Of a DNA stretch of 64,000 nucleotides, positions 38,667 to 47,174 are shown one piece after another (the stretch's first letter is position 1; each line of letters starts with the position of its first letter). Origin of the DNA: Edaphobacter sp. (GTDB lineage Bacteria > Acidobacteriota > Terriglobia > Terriglobales > Acidobacteriaceae); contig JAOAPB010000001.1 in assembly GCA_025462645.1 (NCBI GenBank), positions 124,001-188,000 of the forward strand, read 5' to 3'. Below the pieces are notes generated by a model that saw only the letters and a program-made list of their open reading frames with translations, was not told where the DNA came from and did not search any database. The position numbers were made by a program, and so were the translations under genes.

Positions 38667-39836
38667 TTACGGCTCCCTTAAGATTTCCTGTACGTCGGCA
38701 CTGGGCTGGCTTTCATTACCAGCGGTGTCGATTGCGGTGACTCGATAAGTGTAGCGATGACCCGGTGTCGCGGTGAGGTCACGAAAAGCAGGGCCAACAA
38801 CCGGGGTCTGGTTGAGGCGGATGGTTGGTCCCTGAGGCTGGCCGTCAGCGTTGATCTCTTGCCGGTAAACAATATATCCGGCGAGATCGGTTTCGGCGCC
38901 AGGTTGCCATGAGAGATCGATGGAGCGGTCGGCCGAAGTGGTGCCGCCCGGCACAGAGGCCAGACCCGTAGGAACCTGCGGCGGAAAAGTGTCGCTGAGG
39001 AGCATCGTGACGGCAATCGACTTGGGACTGCGCAGCTCCAGGGTGTGGCCGCCGAGTTTGACGGAACGGACGCGCTGGGCCGTGTAGGTGTAGGTTTCGC
39101 CCTTTTGAGCGGTGCGGTCGAGGGTGCCCCCGGGGTCGGCGAGATCTTTGCCGGCCTGCAGGTGAACCTCGGATGGCTTCGGTGGCGTGAGTTGCAGGGG
39201 TTGCTTTGCGGCAGATTGAGCGTGAGTCTTTTCGGGAGTGGGGGCACTGGAGATTACGCGATCCAGTTCGACAGTAGAGGCGACGGGGGTGGCGGAGGTC
39301 TGGCGCAACCACTCGATGACCGCTCCATCTTTGGTGGCGGTTGCACGCAGCTGTGCAATGGTGGGAGGAGCCGTGCCGGCGGCGGCGAAGGCTTGGCCGG
39401 ACGGACCGGCGGAACGACCGGCGACGTTGAAGATCTGTATCCGGTAGGCCACGAGAGCTGCGGGATCGGCAGTGAGGAGTTGCGGCAGAGGATCGATAGT
39501 CTGCGTAGGACCAGGGTGCACAGAGAGACGTTGTACCGTAACCCAAGCACCTGCGGATGAGGATGTGGGATTGATTTGGCGGCAGACCTCCGCCGTCAGA
39601 TTTCCAACGACATCGAGGCGGTCAGTGGTGCGCGAGGGCGTCGTCCAGTGGAGCTGGACTTGGCTGCCGATGCGTTCGGCGGTCAGATCGGTCACTACCT
39701 CGGAGAGGTTCAAGGTAGGTGGTCGAGGATTGCCTGGGCTGGCGCAGCCGACTGCCAACGGAATCAGCAGCGCTAGAGCGCCCGTGCCGAGACCTGTCAC
39801 CGGATGCGGGTGTCGTGGTTTACCCGGAAACTTCAT
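38667..39836 (-). CDS. Lipoprotein with fibronectin type III-like domains
   Basis: The protein has 389 aa. A lipoprotein signal ends in LIPLAVGCASP (lipobox Cys). Two or three FN3-like modules follow, for example LTAERIGSQVQLHWTTPSRTTDRL and the C-terminal SIDLSWQPGAETDLAGYIVYRQE to YTYRVTAIDTAGNESQPS, which is textbook FN3. It should be anchored in the membrane and display binding modules on the periplasmic or outer face. A hydrolytic domain is not visible. It is coupled with the FAH-family gene downstream. Confidence 0.82.
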   Translation of the reverse strand: MKFPGKPRHPHPVTGLGTGALALLIPLAVGCASPGNPRPPTLNLSEVVTDLTAERIGSQVQLHWTTPSRTTDRLDVVGNLTAEVCRQINPTSSSAGAWVTVQRLSVHPGPTQTIDPLPQLLTADPAALVAYRIQIFNVAGRSAGPSGQAFAAAGTAPPTIAQLRATATKDGAVIEWLRQTSATPVASTVELDRVISSAPTPEKTHAQSAAKQPLQLTPPKPSEVHLQAGKDLADPGGTLDRTAQKGETYTYTAQRVRSVKLGGHTLELRSPKSIAVTMLLSDTFPPQVPTGLASVPGGTTSADRSIDLSWQPGAETDLAGYIVYRQEINADGQPQGPTIRLNQTPVVGPAFRDLTATPGHRYTYRVTAIDTAGNESQPSADVQEILREP

Positions 39837-39925
39837 TGGTCTCAGCCTAGCATTTCGCTACGCATAGGCAGTGGGCTGGATCTAACCTCGGAGCCGGTAT
39901 CAAGCCAGAATCAAGCGGATCGACA

Positions 39926-40441
39926 TCAACGAGCGCCCGCGACCAGCAGAAGTTTACTCGGCACCGCGCTGCACCTTGCCTTAGCCGACGAGTGCCACAC
40001 AAAGCCATTCGCATACTCAACCTCGTTGAGTTCGACCCAGCTCACCGTATTCACCCGATGCATCCAGATCTCCTTGATGAGAAGGCTTGCAGCCTCCCCG
40101 GCAATCCGGAAGCTCTCCGAAGCGTCCGGCTCCGCGCCGCTGACAGTAGGCATCACACGCCGCTTTGCCGAATAGCCATGCACCGTCACATCGGCCGACA
40201 CAATCCCCGCAGCGTCCTTCTGGCCCAGCTTGACCTCGAGTCCCTGCCGTTGACGCCTCTCCGCTGCGCCCTTCGTCTCGACCACGTTCAGCGTCGATCT
40301 GCGCTCAACGGAGAAACCTGCCGGGCAACCACCCTGCGCCGGAGCCTCCATGAACTGCACCGGCGGAGTACGAGAGTTCGTCTGCGCCGGCAATCCAACG
40401 CTCACCAAAAACATCGCTAAGACCACGGAAGAACGCCGCAT
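39926..40441 (-). CDS. Secreted hypothetical protein
   Basis: The protein has 171 aa. The signal peptide MRRSSVVLAMFLVSVGLPAQ is followed by a mature domain with QGGCPAGFSVERRSTLNVV and VSADVTVHGYSAKRRVMP, a beta-rich segment. I do not know the family. The start at 40441 is chosen because GGGAGG lies six bases upstream; an in-frame GTG five codons earlier would place that site inside the gene. The nearest neighbours are on other transcripts. Confidence 0.7.
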   Translation of the reverse strand: MRRSSVVLAMFLVSVGLPAQTNSRTPPVQFMEAPAQGGCPAGFSVERRSTLNVVETKGAAERRQRQGLEVKLGQKDAAGIVSADVTVHGYSAKRRVMPTVSGAEPDASESFRIAGEAASLLIKEIWMHRVNTVSWVELNEVEYANGFVWHSSAKARCSAVPSKLLLVAGAR

Positions 40442-40561
40442 GATGAACCTCCCCACGCCATTGGTGGCAATACCTTACTCCTTCGGGAGTTTCCCACTCA
40501 AGTCGAATATCCCGGTGCTCCATCCATAGCTTCTTACACGCACACGATATGCTGGAACCCA

Positions 40562-41608
40562 ATGGATCCCCTGACACACTTGATGACTGGAGCCGTCCTC
40601 TCGCGCACCGGCTTCAACCGCAAGGCCGCCTACGCCACCGTAGCCATGACCCTCGCCGCCGAGGTCCCCGACCTCGACGTCCTCTGGTCGTTCGGCGGCC
40701 CCATCGCCGCCTTCCAGCACCACCGTGGCTGGACCCACACTCTCATCGGCGTCCCGCTCGAAGCCGCGATCGTCGTAGGCGTCATCTGGCTCATCCATCG
40801 CTGGCGCCTGAAGCGAAGCAACCCGGTGAAACAGCTCGCCCCCATCCATTGGCCGCGCCTCTACCTCTTCTCCCTCATAGCCCTTCTAAGCCATCTCCTC
40901 CTCGACTGGACCAATAACTACGGCCTCCGTCCCTTCTTCCCCTTTGATCCTCATTGGTACGCCGCCTCCTTCGTCTTCATCTTCGAGCCTGTCATCTTCC
41001 TCCTTCTCCTCACAGCTCTCGTAGCTCCGGCGCTCTTCGGCCTCGTAGGCAGCGAAGTAGGGGCACGCCGCTCTCCCTTCCGCGGCCGAGGCTGGGCTAT
41101 CTTCGCCCTCACCGGGATCCTCGCCCTCTGGGGACTACGCGCCTTCGAGCGCCAGAAGGCCATCCAACTGGCCCAGAGCGGCGACTACAACAACGCCCAG
41201 GTCCTCCGCGTCACCGCCGACCCCTACCCCATCAACCCATTCCGCTGGCAGACCATCGCCGAAACTCCGCGCTTCTACCAGCTCTCCACCGCCGACACCC
41301 TCAGCAACACCCTCGCCACCAACCCCCAGGCCGACCTCTTCCACAAGCCTCCCACCACCCTCGCCACCCTCCGCGCCAAACAGAGCTGGCTCGGCCGAGC
41401 CTACCTCGACTGGTCCAGCTACCCTCTCGTCACCGACACCGGAGCCGACCCCGACGGCATCACCACCGTCACCTTCCGAGATCTGCGCTTCATGTACGAC
41501 ATGCCCTTCCTCTCCGGGCGCGAGAAGACACCCCTCTCCGGCGCCGTCTACATCGACGCCGACCGCCGCATCGACCATATGGAGATGGATGGCCGCATCC
41601 AGCGATAG
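40562..41608 (+). CDS. YdjM-like membrane-bound metal-dependent hydrolase
   Basis: The protein has 348 aa. MDPLTHLMTGAVLSR and PDLDVLWSFGG, then HHRGWTHTL and LLSHLLLDWTNNYG, supply the His/Asp pattern of the YdjM (LexA-regulated membrane hydrolase) family. About four transmembrane segments follow (IALLSHLLLDW, FVFIFEPVIFLLLLTALVAP, WAIFALTGILALWGL). The C-terminal 140 residues form a soluble domain. The substrate is unknown. The gene is monocistronic; its ATG follows shortly after the spacer at 40442-40561. Confidence 0.82.
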   Translation: MDPLTHLMTGAVLSRTGFNRKAAYATVAMTLAAEVPDLDVLWSFGGPIAAFQHHRGWTHTLIGVPLEAAIVVGVIWLIHRWRLKRSNPVKQLAPIHWPRLYLFSLIALLSHLLLDWTNNYGLRPFFPFDPHWYAASFVFIFEPVIFLLLLTALVAPALFGLVGSEVGARRSPFRGRGWAIFALTGILALWGLRAFERQKAIQLAQSGDYNNAQVLRVTADPYPINPFRWQTIAETPRFYQLSTADTLSNTLATNPQADLFHKPPTTLATLRAKQSWLGRAYLDWSSYPLVTDTGADPDGITTVTFRDLRFMYDMPFLSGREKTPLSGAVYIDADRRIDHMEMDGRIQR

Positions 41609-41774
41609 TCTCGCCACTCTCGTCGTTGCCCGCTGCTGCGCGATACCGACGCTGAGAAGCGGTCGGAAACCTCAGTCTTTATCACTCCACATCACTCCAC
41701 GAGTTGACCTGCCGCTCAGGAAGCCGGAGAATCATAGAGCGCATGTTTCCATGCTCCCCGACATTGAGGTTCCT

Positions 41775-42326
41775 ATGGCTGCCTATCTCGTTCTTCTATT
41801 CGCTGTTCTAAGCCGTATCCTCCCCCACACCTTCCATACCACCAGCGTAGGCTTCACGGCTGTCGGCGGAGGCCTCCTCTTCTTCGGTGCGAGACGCGGC
41901 CGCTGGCAGACCATCCTCGCCGTCCTCGCCCTCATGGCGACCGACTACTACCTCACCGTCTACACCTACGGATTCGCCTTCCATCCCGGCTCCTATCTCG
42001 TCACCTGGGCCTGGTACGCCGGCGTCTGCCTCTTCGGCCATCAGATACTCAACGGCAGGCCCTCTGCCCTTCGCGTAGCCGGAGCCGTCCTCGCCTCCTC
42101 CACCTCCTTCTTCCTCCTCAGCAACTTCGTCGTCTGGATGGGTGACGGTCTCTACGCTCACACCGCCGCCGGCCTCGCAACCTGCTTCATCGCAGCCATC
42201 CCCTTCTACGCGAACGACGTCATGTCCACCGCGATCACCGCAGGCGCCCTCTTCGGCCTTCCAGTCCTCGCCGCCAATATCGCCGAGAGCATCCGCGAAG
42301 TCCAGAGCAACCACCGCGCCGCCTAA
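41775..42326 (+). CDS. DUF6580-type multi-pass membrane protein
   Basis: The protein has 183 aa. It has five to six hydrophobic segments: YLVLLFAVLSRILPH, VGFTAVGGGLLFFGA, TILAVLALMATDYYLTVY, VAGAVLASSTSFFLLSNFVVW, AAGLATCFIAAIPFYANDV. The pattern SRILPHTFHTT and FLLSNFVVWMGDGLY recalls DUF6580/ECF-S-like membrane proteins common in Acidobacteriota. The start at 41775 has GAGG a few bases upstream; ATG 41751 is an alternative. A strong hairpin follows the stop. Confidence 0.72.
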   Translation: MAAYLVLLFAVLSRILPHTFHTTSVGFTAVGGGLLFFGARRGRWQTILAVLALMATDYYLTVYTYGFAFHPGSYLVTWAWYAGVCLFGHQILNGRPSALRVAGAVLASSTSFFLLSNFVVWMGDGLYAHTAAGLATCFIAAIPFYANDVMSTAITAGALFGLPVLAANIAESIREVQSNHRAA

Positions 42327-42343
42327 CCTTCAAGCATGAGCAA

Positions 42344-42378
42344 TGCAAAGGGCTGCGAGGTTCGCAGCCCTTTTGCAT
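42344..42378. terminator. Long hairpin terminator
   Basis: ATGCAAAGGGCTGCGA pairs with TCGCAGCCCTTTTGCAT around a 3-nt loop, with a single extra T in the 3' arm. It follows the stop at 42326 and is followed by GCGCCC rather than a T-run. Confidence 0.7.
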
Positions 42379-42464
42379 GCGCCCTTACCCAATAGCTCAA
42401 TCCGTGGCGCGCCCTCCAGAGACCAATCAGAGACCAAAAGGACCGAAAAGTGTCCTCCCGCTAT

Positions 42465-42580
42465 CCACGTTTGCCACACATTTCACCACAGCCTGTCCAC
42501 TCAAAAACCACGATTACTGCCCATTTTCCGCAAAATCCCACCTGAAAACAGCCTAAAAAAATCTGCGCTCTCAAACATCT
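42465..42580. repeat. Dispersed A/C-rich element, copy C1
   Basis: The core matches the copy at 59091-59205: CCACGTTTGCCACACATTTC against CCACATTTACCACGCATTTC, then ACCACA-CCTGTCCA and CAAAAA. Both continue with degenerate runs of C and A. It overlaps the last codons of the DedA gene. Confidence 0.65.
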
Positions 42581-43209
42581 TCTTCAACCGGAAACTGAGT
42601 TCCCCGCTTCTTATCAAAAAGCTTCCGCACCACATACACCACGACCAACCCCACCAGAACTCCAGCCCCACCAAGCACATAGCCAAGATGTCCATGAAGG
42701 GTCCGCGTAATCGTGCGCAAAAGCGCCGGCCCATACAGAATCGTAATAATCGCCCAAACCAGAAACCGCAAAAACTTCCCGATCAGAATCGCACTGAAGA
42801 ACCAAAGCGGCTTCATCTCAAACACCCCCGCAGCCAGCTCAAACAGCTTCACCGGCATAGGCGGAGGCATCATCGCAGGTACCATGATCGCCAGAAACTC
42901 TTGTTTTTCAAAGCGATCCCGCAACTTCTCATAACGCTGCCGGTTGATCCGCTTGAGTAGAAACAGCTCTCCACCAGCGCGGCCAAGGTAGTAGGGAACC
43001 AGGCTACCGATAGCCGAACCCAGAGCAGCGATGAAGCAATAGGCTAGAAAACGGCCGTGATTCTCAGCAACATCCTTGATTAAAAGTGCATCCAGAGGCA
43101 TCGGCACCGACGACGAATCCACAATCGCCATGCCTCCCAAACCCCATATTCCAAGGGCCTGCAATGCGACGTTCGCCTTATGTATCCAAAGAGAGATGGG
43201 GATCTTCAC
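42571..43209 (-). CDS. DedA/VTT-family membrane protein
   Basis: The protein has 212 aa. VDSSSVPMPLDALLI, LGSAIGSLVPYYLGRAGGE and VPAMMPPPMPVKLFELAAGVF match the VTT (SNARE-associated/DedA) domain with its re-entrant loops. Family members act as flippases or transporters for undecaprenyl phosphate or other lipids. Four to five transmembrane segments are visible. The C-terminus is basic. The gene starts 16 bp after the mogA-like gene on the same strand, so both are probably co-transcribed. Confidence 0.87.
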   Translation of the reverse strand: MKIPISLWIHKANVALQALGIWGLGGMAIVDSSSVPMPLDALLIKDVAENHGRFLAYCFIAALGSAIGSLVPYYLGRAGGELFLLKRINRQRYEKLRDRFEKQEFLAIMVPAMMPPPMPVKLFELAAGVFEMKPLWFFSAILIGKFLRFLVWAIITILYGPALLRTITRTLHGHLGYVLGGAGVLVGLVVVYVVRKLFDKKRGTQFPVEEDV

Positions 43210-43225
43210 AGGGTTTCATCCAAGT

Positions 43226-43765
43226 CTAATCGTTCTTCATCGCCGTTTCGTGAACATTCGCCGCATCGCCACCATGCGCCGTTCGCCCAGCCAGTAGATC
43301 CAGAGCGTGAGGCAACAGCGGAAGAATAGCCACAAGCGAACTCTCCGCACCCGCCGGGCTCCCTGGCAGATTCACGATCAACGTACTCCCAAGCGTCCCA
43401 CAGACTGCCCGGCTCAGCGATGCAAGCGGCGTCTGCTTCAACCCCTCCGTGCGCATACGCTCTGCCAGACCATCGATCAAGCGGTCGCACACCAGTCGCG
43501 TCGCCTCCGGCGTAACATCCCGCGCCGCCAGCCCCGTGCCTCCCGTCGTCACGATCAACGAAGCCTTCTGCGCATGTCGACGCAACGCCGCAGCGATCAA
43601 ATCCGTTACATCCGGCAGTGTCTCGACCTCCACTGCGCTAACCCCCACAGCCTCCAGTTGCCGAACCACTGTGGGCCCAGAGAGATCCACCTGCTGCCCC
43701 TGGAAGCAGCGGTCACTGATGGTCAGCACGACGGCACAGGTGTCGACGGCAAAGCTCCTAGTCAT
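43226..43765 (-). CDS. MogA/MoaB-family molybdopterin adenylyltransferase
   Basis: The protein has 179 aa. [14 protein letters not shown] N-terminus ([22 protein letters not shown]), [18 protein letters not shown] and [15 protein letters not shown] are the MoCF-domain motifs that bind molybdopterin. The enzyme adenylylates molybdopterin before metal insertion in cofactor synthesis. Length fits MogA/MoaB. No other molybdenum cofactor genes are in the window. It is first in a two-gene unit with the DedA gene. Confidence 0.9.
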   Translation of the reverse strand: MTRSFAVDTCAVVLTISDRCFQGQQVDLSGPTVVRQLEAVGVSAVEVETLPDVTDLIAAALRRHAQKASLIVTTGGTGLAARDVTPEATRLVCDRLIDGLAERMRTEGLKQTPLASLSRAVCGTLGSTLIVNLPGSPAGAESSLVAILPLLPHALDLLAGRTAHGGDAANVHETAMKND

Positions 43766-43934
43766 CCAGTTAGTTTACGGCTTCGATGATCCGGTGTCGG
43801 AGCAATCACTTACGTAACCGCCGCCAAAGGTGAGAAAATAGAAGAGCCCACGCCAACCGGGCGGTCGACCCGGGCGGTTTCTGTATTTGCTAACGCAACT
43901 TTCGCGTGCCGCAGCCGTCACAACAACATAGCTC

Positions 43935-44984
43935 ATGCCCTCTCTCGAGACGCCCCCCAACTCCGTTCCGCCGCCCAGCACGCCCGTCAAGGTGCGTACC
44001 AATCGCTACGGCGATCTCGAAGAGCACGAGCTCATCCATCTCCTGGATTCCTTGGACGACGAACGCTCCAAGGCCCGCTTCCGCGAATCGGTTTACATCT
44101 CACTCATCATTTGGCTGGTCATTGGCTGGTTCGTGCTCTACGGACCTCAGGTCATCTTCCATCAGCCTCGCCTCGTCAATCCTGCCGACGTCCTCAAAGA
44201 GCGTGACAAACAGCTCACCTACCTCGACGTCCCTAAAGATGTGAGCAAACAGCTGCCGAAGAAGCCCTCCAACGTCATCAGCGACAAGGACCGCACTCAG
44301 CAGAGCCCCAAGCCGACCCTCGACAAGAAGACGCTCGAGCAGCTACAGGCCATGCGCAAGGCTGGTGCTCCAGGAGCGTCCGCTCCTACGCCTCAGCCAC
44401 CACAGCAGGCCGCTCCACAACCTGCGCCTCAACAGCAGCCTCCTCCCGCTCCTCTCCCTCAGCATCCGCCGCAGCAGCAGGCAATGGTCGATGCCCCACG
44501 CCCCGCACCCACTCGGCCCAACTTCGGCAACCCGAACCAGTCAGCTGGCGACGCTATCCGACAGGCCGCTGAACAGGCAGCCCAAAACCGCGGGCAAGGC
44601 GGAGACTACGGAGCCAATAGCCCAGTAGCGCATCAGGGCCTGAACACGGGAGTTGAAGTCCTCTCCGACACAATGGGCGTCGACTTTGCGCCTTACCTCA
44701 GAAGGATTCTCGGCGATATCAAGAGGACGTGGATACCGCTCATCCCTGAGGAGGCGCGGCCGCCACTGAACAAGCAAGGCGAGACATTGATTCGTTTCAC
44801 CATCATGCCCAACGGTCGTGTCGGTATTATGAACCTCGATGGCTCAACCCAGGACGAGGCGATCGACCGCGCCGCATGGGGTTCCATCAAGGGAAATAAT
44901 CCATTTCCGCCACTGCCCGCTCAGTTCCATGGACCACAACTCGAACTGCGCATCCGGTTCCTCGTCAACAAGACGCCAGAGTAG
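43935..44984 (+). CDS. TonB/TolA-like energy-transducing protein
   Basis: The protein has 349 aa. The cytoplasmic N-terminus is ~55 residues, one transmembrane segment (YISLIIWLVIGWFVLYGP) follows, then a long Pro/Gln-rich periplasmic spacer (residues ~145-190). The C-terminal domain (LRRILGDIKRTWIPLIPEEA, LIRFTIMPNGRVGIMNLDGST, AWGSIKGNNPFPPLP) is TonB-C/TolA-C-like with its RFTIxPxGxV strand. It probably links an ExbBD/TolQR motor to outer-membrane receptors or to Pal; the motor genes are not here. It lies directly before a 51-aa membrane protein and miaA on the same strand. Confidence 0.82.
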   Translation: MPSLETPPNSVPPPSTPVKVRTNRYGDLEEHELIHLLDSLDDERSKARFRESVYISLIIWLVIGWFVLYGPQVIFHQPRLVNPADVLKERDKQLTYLDVPKDVSKQLPKKPSNVISDKDRTQQSPKPTLDKKTLEQLQAMRKAGAPGASAPTPQPPQQAAPQPAPQQQPPPAPLPQHPPQQQAMVDAPRPAPTRPNFGNPNQSAGDAIRQAAEQAAQNRGQGGDYGANSPVAHQGLNTGVEVLSDTMGVDFAPYLRRILGDIKRTWIPLIPEEARPPLNKQGETLIRFTIMPNGRVGIMNLDGSTQDEAIDRAAWGSIKGNNPFPPLPAQFHGPQLELRIRFLVNKTPE

Positions 44985-44990
44985 GCAAGC

Positions 44991-45146
44991 ATGCCTACCC
45001 CCACCCCACTGGAGCAGTCGAAGCAACACGAGCGCCGCCGCCAAATTCGCGGTCTCCTCCTGCTCGCCTTAGCCATTCTGATCTTCAGCCTCCTGCGCGC
45101 AGGTCTCCACAACGTCTTCACCCCCGGCTGGTGGCGGTTATGGTGA
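44991..45146 (+). CDS. Small membrane protein, 51 aa
   Basis: The frame reads MPTPTPLEQSKQHERRRQIR, then one transmembrane helix (GLLLLALAILIFSLLRAGL) and a Trp-rich tail ending WWRLW. A basic cytoplasmic N-terminus and a short outside tail fit a single-pass protein. It starts 6 bp after the TonB-like stop and its TGA overlaps the ATG of miaA (ATGGTGA), which supports real translation. I recognise no family. Confidence 0.65.
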   Translation: MPTPTPLEQSKQHERRRQIRGLLLLALAILIFSLLRAGLHNVFTPGWWRLW

Positions 45147-46123
45147 AGCCAGCAAATTCGGTGCAACCCGAAACTCCCCTCATCGTCCTCGCAGGCCCCA
45201 CCGCAAGCGGAAAGACCTCGCTCGCCATCCGCCTCGCCGAGCAGTTCAACGGCGAGATCGTCAGCTGCGACTCCGTAGCCGTGTACCGCGAGATGGAGAT
45301 CGGTACCGCCAAGCCATCGCACGAAGAGCGAGCCCTCGTCCAGCACCACATGATCGACATCGCCTGGCCCGACGAGGCCTGCACCGCGGGCGACTACGGC
45401 CGCCAGGCCCGCGAAGCACTCACCGGCATCACGCAACGCGGCCATCTGCCCATCATCGCCGGAGGCACCGGTCTCTACCTTCGCGCCCTCATCGACGGCC
45501 TCTTCCCCGCGCCTCCCCAGCAACCTGGTCGCCGCGAGCGCCTGCGCAACCTCGCCGAAGTGCGCGGCTCAGCCTATCTCCATCGCATCCTCGCTCGCCT
45601 CGACGTCACCGCCGCCGCCTCCATCCATGTCAACGACGTTCCCAAGGTCGTCCGCGCCATCGAGGTCTCACTCGCCGCTAAGCAGCCTCTGACAGAGCAA
45701 TGGCAAAAGGGCCGCGACGCCCTCACCGGATACAACATCCTCCGCTTCGGTCTAAACCCGCCCCGGCCACGTCTCTACGAACGCATCAATCAGCGCGCTG
45801 CCGCCATGTTCGACCGCGGCCTCATCGAAGAGACAGAGCGACTCCTCGAACGCTACGGCCGCGACTGCCGCCCACTGACCTCTCTTGGCTACGCCGAAGC
45901 CACGGCCGTTCTTGGCAATCAACTCACCCGCGAACAGGCCGTATCCCAGGCCCAACAAGGCCATCGCAACTACGCCAAACGCCAGCTAACCTGGTTCCGC
46001 CGCGAGCCCGACATGCACTGGTTGGAAGGCTGTGGCAGTGACGAAGACATCGCACAACAGGCCCTGCATCTGGTCAGTCACCACCTCAAATGCGGTGATC
46101 CATTGATGGATCAAATCGGGTAA
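45140..46123 (+). CDS. miaA: tRNA dimethylallyltransferase
   Basis: The protein has 327 aa. It adds a dimethylallyl group to N6 of adenosine 37 in tRNAs reading UNN codons. LIVLAGPTASGKTSLAIRLA is the P-loop, VSCDSVAVYREMEIGTAKPS the substrate loop, and IIAGGTGLYLRALIDGL and GYAEA the later motifs. RNYAKRQLTWFRRE is the conserved C-terminal tRNA-binding segment. Length is normal. The start is either ATG 45140, inside the stop region of the small membrane gene, or GTG 45131. The overlap suggests coupling to the genes before it. Confidence 0.94.
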   Translation: MVKPANSVQPETPLIVLAGPTASGKTSLAIRLAEQFNGEIVSCDSVAVYREMEIGTAKPSHEERALVQHHMIDIAWPDEACTAGDYGRQAREALTGITQRGHLPIIAGGTGLYLRALIDGLFPAPPQQPGRRERLRNLAEVRGSAYLHRILARLDVTAAASIHVNDVPKVVRAIEVSLAAKQPLTEQWQKGRDALTGYNILRFGLNPPRPRLYERINQRAAAMFDRGLIEETERLLERYGRDCRPLTSLGYAEATAVLGNQLTREQAVSQAQQGHRNYAKRQLTWFRREPDMHWLEGCGSDEDIAQQALHLVSHHLKCGDPLMDQIG

Positions 46124-46134
46124 TACCGAGCAAG

Positions 46135-46158
46135 AGGCCCATCCATCAGGATGGGCCT
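46135..46158. terminator. Bidirectional terminator between miaA and lipoprotein gene
   Basis: AGGCCCATCC and GGATGGGCCT form a perfect 10-bp stem with a 4-nt loop between two convergent genes. Confidence 0.75.
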
Positions 46159-46166
46159 TCGCATCA

Positions 46167-47060
46167 TCACTGCTGAAGCGTCAGAGTATTCGCCAGCTTG
46201 AACCGCACAATCGACTCCGACGGAATATCGATATCGCGATTCCCCGTAAGTCCGCCCACCGCCGTTCCTGCTCCAGCACCAGCCAATCCTCCTACAAGCA
46301 ACCCAACGCCGCCAGTCGCTACGCCGCCAATCAGCATTCCCAGGCCAGTGCCGCCGCCGATAAACGCCGCAGTCCGCTTTCCCTTACCCTTCTTCGTTCG
46401 CGTCAGATCGCCCGTAGCCAGCGGATAGCGCGTGCCGTTCAATGTAAGCGAAGTAAGCCGCAGCTGCAGAATCGACGCGCCTTTGAAGTGTCCGCGCTTA
46501 TGCGAAGCATCAATGACGCCGCCAACCGGCGTCCCCTTCGGAACGACGACTCGATCGTTGTCTCCAATCACTGGCTCGACCAGTTCACCATCGAACCGAT
46601 CGCCAGCACGGCTGGTCTTCACGCTGATGTGCTGATTAATACGAATGGCCAAAGTAGTGCCGGCAGGAATCTTCACATCCGCCGGCTGTATCACTGGATT
46701 TCCACCAGCCACCGGTGCTGGAGGCTGATTAGCCGCAACTGCCTGCTGTCCGCCCGCAATCGCCGGCTGTCCCGCAGGCACACCGTTCGACATCGCCGCC
46801 GGCCCAGGCTGGCTGGACGTGGCAGGCATCACCGATGTCGTCACAGCCTGAGCCGTCTGCCCCGGAGCCGGTGGCTGCACCGTCGTCGTTGTCGTATTTC
46901 CACTCTTGTCGACGGTTACCACCTGCTGTGCCTGTCCTGTAGCGGCAGCCTGCTTCTTCGCCTGCTCAATCGCCGCATCCTGTTTTGACTGACATCCAAC
47001 AAACAACGCAATCGCCATAACCATAGCGGCTACTGGCTTCATTCCATGGGGAGTCTTCAT
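46167..47060 (-). CDS. Lipoprotein with C-terminal glycine zipper
   Basis: The protein has 297 aa. VAAMVMAIALFVGCQSK is a lipoprotein signal with lipobox Cys. A low-complexity Gln/Ala/Pro/Thr linker (residues ~30-115) leads to a beta-rich domain (ADVKIPAGTTLAIRINQHISVKT, VVVPKGTPVGGVIDASHK) of a type seen in Acidobacteriota envelope proteins. A glycine zipper follows (AAFIGGGTGLGMLIGGVATG and GLLVGGLAGAGAGTAVGG). It ends IVRFKLANTLTLQQ. The function is unknown. ATG 47060 is chosen because the lipobox follows it at the right distance; a longer frame upstream has no such logic. Confidence 0.75.
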   Translation of the reverse strand: MKTPHGMKPVAAMVMAIALFVGCQSKQDAAIEQAKKQAAATGQAQQVVTVDKSGNTTTTTVQPPAPGQTAQAVTTSVMPATSSQPGPAAMSNGVPAGQPAIAGGQQAVAANQPPAPVAGGNPVIQPADVKIPAGTTLAIRINQHISVKTSRAGDRFDGELVEPVIGDNDRVVVPKGTPVGGVIDASHKRGHFKGASILQLRLTSLTLNGTRYPLATGDLTRTKKGKGKRTAAFIGGGTGLGMLIGGVATGGVGLLVGGLAGAGAGTAVGGLTGNRDIDIPSESIVRFKLANTLTLQQ

Positions 47061-47174
47061 CGTTCGAGCCTCATTTCGTGCTAGGTAAAGTAAATGTTTG
47101 GATAGGTGCTGTTCCTTAAGATGCTCATTTGGCGTCTGTGACTGCCCGCAAACAAAAGGTTTACGATTATTCCC

